A stretch of 63,900 bases of DNA from Nostoc sp. PA-18-2419 (GTDB lineage Bacteria; Cyanobacteriota; Cyanobacteriia; Cyanobacteriales; Nostocaceae): contig NZ_SZNH01000019.1 of the NCBI RefSeq assembly GCF_005869855.1, forward strand, positions 57,558 to 121,457, read 5' to 3'. The notes beneath the pieces were generated by a model. It saw only the letters and a program-made list of their open reading frames with translations, searched no databases and was not told where the DNA came from. The position numbers were made by a program, and so were the translations under genes. Positions 63,519-63,900 of the stretch are shown piece by piece; within the stretch, counting starts at the first letter, position 1; each line of letters opens with the position of its first letter.

Positions 63519-63900
63519 TTAAACTGCGCGAATCAAAGTACCTTGAGTTGGCGCTCCAGAAACAGCTTTGACTAAATTGCCAGGAATATTCCCATCAATT
63601 ATCCAACAATCAATTCCTAAACTGGAAATAGCTAAAAACTCCTCAACTTTTTTAGCCATTCCGCCAGTCACATCTACTGATTCACTTTTACTCAAAAAAG
63701 GTTGTATGTGAGAATAGTTGGCTTGAGTAATATTAGAAAATACCTGTCCATCTTGGTCATGCACACCTGGATAATTCCCGGCATTGATTAGTCGAACTTC
63801 AAACTTATGTTGAAGATAAAAATATTTAGCTAATTCTGCAAGCATTGTATCTGTGGAGAGTATAGTACCACCAATGGCTTTATCTAAAACAACATCACCA
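63519..63900 (-). CDS. Amino-acid-kinase family protein, isopentenyl phosphate kinase-like, partial
   Basis: The frame runs from the right window edge to a stop at 63519; the gene start is outside. The visible part starts in text reading GDVVLDKAIGGTILSTDTM, a conserved core of isopentenyl phosphate kinases and related kinases, and continues with VDVTGGMAKKVEEFLAI and a glycine-rich end. It would phosphorylate isopentenyl phosphate or a similar substrate. An in-frame Met at 63845 is internal. Confidence 0.75.
   Translation of the reverse strand, partial: GDVVLDKAIGGTILSTDTMLAELAKYFYLQHKFEVRLINAGNYPGVHDQDGQVFSNITQANYSHIQPFLSKSESVDVTGGMAKKVEEFLAISSLGIDCWIIDGNIPGNLVKAVSGAPTQGTLIRAV

Overview
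The window looks like chromosomal DNA of a filamentous, heterocyst-type cyanobacterium of the Nostoc/Anabaena group. Three things suggest this. HIP1 sites (GCGATCGC and close variants) are frequent. Short heptamer repeats and GGGAGCAGGG-type repeats occur between and even inside genes. The block cobN / peptidoglycan-binding gene / furA (convergent) / sigC matches the known Anabaena furA neighbourhood. Coding density is moderate, with many 300-800 base gaps that hold hairpins, small inverted-repeat elements and regulatory palindromes.

Region by region. 1-3.3 kb: the 5' part of a TonB-like gene with 84-bp coding repeats, a GNAT acetyltransferase and an unrecognised AT-rich gene. 3.5-9 kb: a 1558-aa DUF4157 polymorphic protein (internal duplication, membrane segments, eighteen 15-residue repeats, toxin-like C-terminus) followed by a small gene that could be its partner. 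9-17 kb: a double-ATPase peptide ABC gene, then a CO2-uptake operon ndhF / Tat-exported beta-carbonic anhydrase / ndhD / CO2 hydration protein. 17-23.4 kb: a desaturase, small secreted proteins, a filamentous-haemagglutinin-like adhesin and a thioredoxin. 23.7-33.5 kb: two methyltransferases, small membrane proteins, a DUF1634-TauE pair, a xi-class GST divergent from a MerR regulator with a clear operator, an AllA-like protein and a group 2 sigma factor. 33.8-43.2 kb: a small defence-like neighbourhood, with a NACHT-HEAT protein, then pcrA, then a Septu pair (ptuA-ptuB) in an apparent operon with a Tat-exported phosphoesterase. 43.3-57.9 kb: a proline-rich membrane protein, an ATP-grasp enzyme, a GAF histidine kinase, cobN, a peptidoglycan-binding protein, furA, sigC, gpsA and lipA. 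58.0-58.9 kb: tRNA-Pro(CGG) followed by what look like two abutting ends of a Tn7-like/CAST-type transposon, one of them split by a MITE with an 8-bp target duplication. 58.9-63.9 kb: a DsbA-like protein, a TetR-thioesterase-GST operon with two matching operators, a second TauE-family permease and a partial amino-acid-kinase (isopentenyl phosphate kinase-like) gene.

Functional links. The ndhF-CA-ndhD-chp operon would form a specialised NDH-1 CO2-hydration complex with a lumenal or periplasmic carbonic anhydrase. The cobN-side gene and furA are convergent, an arrangement known in Anabaena to give a furA antisense RNA. The NACHT-HEAT gene and the Septu operon are plausible antiphage functions. 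The strongest candidates for something little described are the transposon-end junction beside tRNA-Pro, the DUF4157 toxin-like locus, and the spread of one repeat family into reading frames (cobN, the ABC linker, the NACHT gene).
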